Source: Takifugu bimaculatus (lineage: Eukaryota; Chordata; Actinopteri; Tetraodontiformes; Tetraodontidae). Taken from it: DNA of 64,000 bases. Position 1 is the first letter of the stretch. Each line of letters starts with the position of its first letter. Positions 62,029 to 64,000 of the stretch are shown one piece after another. Both the position numbers and the translations under genes were made by a program. The notes under the pieces are model-generated. The model was not told the DNA's origin. It saw nothing but the letters and a program-made list of their open reading frames with translations, and ran no database searches. The stretch is from the NCBI GenBank assembly GCA_004026145.2, contig CP034993.1:4480094-4544093 (forward strand). The letters are read 5' to 3'.

Positions 62029-63217
62029 GGAAACCATGACCCAGTGGGGGTGACAGAGGCCTGTCAGGTGATCATGTTTCCGGACCCCAGCAGCCTTGGC
62101 CCTATAACAGCATAACTAAGATGTGACCCTAATGATTAGACGACCCCCTAAGTATGATAATCTGTGTGTCTATGATAGTAACTGGAACTACAGAATTAGT
62201 AACAATAAGCTTTTTCAAAGAGGTAGGTTTTAAGTCTGATCTTAAAAGTAGCGATGGAGTCAGCCTCCCGTACCTGGACAGGGAGCTGGTTCCATAGCAG
62301 GGGGGCCTGGTAGCTAAATGCTCGGCCCCCCATTCTACTCCTAGAAACTCTGGGAACCACAAGTAGACCAGCATTCTGAGAGCGGAGCGGTCTATTGGGC
62401 TGATAAGTTATCACTAGCTCCTCCAGGTAGGATGGAGCTAGGCCTCTGAGGACCTTGTAGTTCAAAAGAAGGGTTTTAAAAATTATTCTAAATTTAACGG
62501 GCAGCCAATGAAGCGACGCCCATTACAGGAGTTATGTGATCTCTTTTGTCAATACCTGTCAGAACTCTGGCTGCAGCATTTTGGATCAACTGGAGGCTTC
62601 TTAAAGAGTTGTTTGGACACCCTGATAATAAAGAATTACAGTAGTCCAGCCTGGAAGTAACAAATGCATGGACTAACTTTTCAGCATCATGCCGCGTCAG
62701 CAGCTTCCTGATCTTTGTGATGTTCCTCAAGTGAAAAAAGGCACTTCTAGAGACTAATTGAATGTGTGAGTTGAAGGAGAGATTTTGAATCAAAAGTTAC
62801 TCCTAGATTCCTCACAGAGAGACTAGATGTTAATGAGATACCATCTAGAGTGATCATGTGATCTAATCTATCCCTGAGAGGTTCAGACCAAACACCATGA
62901 CCTCAGTTTTTTCTGGGTTAAAGAGGAGGAAATTTGAAGACATCCAGGACTTTATGTCTTTAAGACAGGTCTGGAGCTTTCACTAACTTCTCTGTCTCCT
63001 CAGGTTTCATGGATAAATAGAGCTGAGTGTCATCAGCATAACAATGAAAATGTATCCATGCTGCCGAATAATGTTCCCTAAGGGAAGCATGTACAAGGTG
63101 AAGAGGATTGGTCCAAGTACAGAACCTTGAAGAACTCCAGCTATCATCACTTCCTGTCAGCAGCTTACTCACACGCTGACATTTACTCAAGCAGGACCCA
63201 AGAGGCCCATTGTTCAT

Positions 63218-63640
63218 GTAACCACCCCAGAATTACCCACATTTCTTTTATATCTGGATTGTTTTGCTAAACGTTGAGTGAAACGCGAGATGTGAAAGGA
63301 AATTTGGATTAACTTGAGCATAATAAGCGAAGTCCTGCTCCCAAAGAACACGTAGAACCTTTTCTGGGTCAAACACGGCCCCTGTGGTTACCCAAAATTA
63401 CTTTGTCATTGATTGTTTGGACTGAACCAGACGGTTTGCTAACCGGACGGATTGCTAACATTGCGTCCGAAGCAGGAGGAACATCAAAAACATCAGACCG
63501 TGAGTTTTTGTAATAATTGTAGGTTAGAAACCATTTTACACGGAACACAGATCACTTTGAAGAGCAGACATCGGTGCGGAGGATCTTAAAATTTTAAGTT
63601 TTATCGATCTCGCGGAGTCACCTGCCGTCTGCTAGCGCCG
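63218..63640. other. Unassigned sequence
   Basis: No gene, RNA or recognised repeat seen. Confidence 0.4.
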
Positions 63641-63689
63641 TGTGCTGGCACGGTGCCTAGTGTGGCTGTCCCCCGGCTCAGGCTGCAGG

Positions 63690-64000
63690 CATGATGGCGG
63701 TGTGTGTGAGTCCTGCCTCCCCCACGTTCTCCAAACTGAGGGAGAGCATCTCCGGGCTCCAGTCCCAAACTCAAGGAGAGGGACAAAATCATACTCGAGT
63801 CATCTGCTGTCACCTCGACCCAGGAGAAACATATCGCCCGTTTGAGGTCCGAGGGACAGGGTCTGTGGGTCGACCTGCTGGACCCTCTCCACTGTTGCTA
63901 TGTCCCAGGCGAAACATATCGCCCCTCCTGAAGGCATCCGGCACTGGTGACTGGAGCACGATGGCCACGAATGACACCACCCTGCCATGGACCGGGTCCA
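63690..64000 (+). pseudogene. Unidentified coiled-coil-like reading frame, probably transposon ORF remnant
   Basis: One plus frame reads GGVCESCLPHVLQTEGEHLRAP. After a slip, another reads KERDKIILESSAVTSTQEKH and IARLRSEGQGLWVDLL, a heptad-like pattern headed by a Cys-x2-Cys. The layout resembles first ORFs or gag-like proteins of fish retroelements, but I cannot name the family. The phrase GAAACATATCGCCC occurs twice, 87 bases apart. The frame runs towards the window end. Confidence 0.35.

Larger units (their letters stand above)
61584..63217 (-). mobile_element. L2-like (CR1-clade) LINE, 5' truncated
   Basis: On minus: an RT palm motif [13 protein letters not shown] (63018-63044 on plus), AFFHLRNITKIRKLLTRHDA, KLVHAFVTSRLDYCNSLLSG, LQLIQNAAARVLTG, APSYLEELV, RMGGRAFSYQAPLLWNQLP, and DSIATFKIRLKTYLFEKAY. 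Then comes a 3' UTR with the common fish phrase AAGGAAAAACTCCCCTTTAA and a terminal ATTG/CAAT microsatellite (about 61584-61603), typical of this clade. Frame slips (for example near 62490 and 62790) show it is dead. Two GGAGA arrays have expanded in its 3' UTR. Confidence 0.85.

Overview
The window is animal nuclear DNA, almost certainly a ray-finned (teleost) fish. Genes are split by GT-AG introns, the elongase gene belongs to the fish ELOVL8 type, and the repeats (Ty3/Gypsy, L2-like and R4/Rex6-like LINEs, CA/GT arrays) are typical of teleosts. All gene calls come from joining exons by eye and recalling protein families; no search was run.

Layout. (1) 969-31872, plus strand: glis1, a GLI-similar Krüppel zinc-finger transcription factor, nine exons seen, with the 5' end outside the window. 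(2) 32898-35136, minus: a complete seven-coding-exon very-long-chain fatty acid elongase (elovl8, probably elovl8b), tail to tail with glis1. (3) 35948-38814, minus: complete mutyh, the adenine DNA glycosylase, 15 coding exons. (4) 39683-41571, minus: a decayed armh1-like gene with no 5' half and several breaks. (5) 41773-48255: two ~300-bp direct repeats enclosing unique DNA and a 5'-truncated, frameshifted Ty3/Gypsy element on the minus strand that keeps one LTR. (6) 48396-50845, plus: a clean galectin-3-binding-protein gene (SRCR + BTB/BACK); its 3' flank holds a diverged copy of its own intron 1, a relic of a lost tandem copy. (7) 52186-55262, plus: mpnd, a JAMM-domain protein, with about five small indels. 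(8) 55962-58286, minus: last exon and 3' UTR of sh3gl1 (endophilin A2), convergent with mpnd. (9) 58772-58871: a 100-N gap. (10) 58872-64000: a patchwork of Gypsy and LINE fragments, simple repeats and one unidentified coiled-coil-like reading frame.

The genes are unrelated housekeeping or developmental loci, not a pathway. glis1, mutyh and armh1 recall human 1p32-34, whereas mpnd-sh3gl1 recalls human 19p13; the change falls across the repeat-rich 41.6-48.4 kb interval. Single-base indels in otherwise conserved exons (glis1, mpnd, sh3gl1), several of them in homopolymers, look like draft-assembly errors, whereas the armh1 damage looks biological. I found no operon, CRISPR array or convincing undescribed system. 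The most informative anomalies are the armh1 decay beside the direct repeats, the lgals3bp duplication relic, and a perfect inverted repeat at a LINE-LINE junction.
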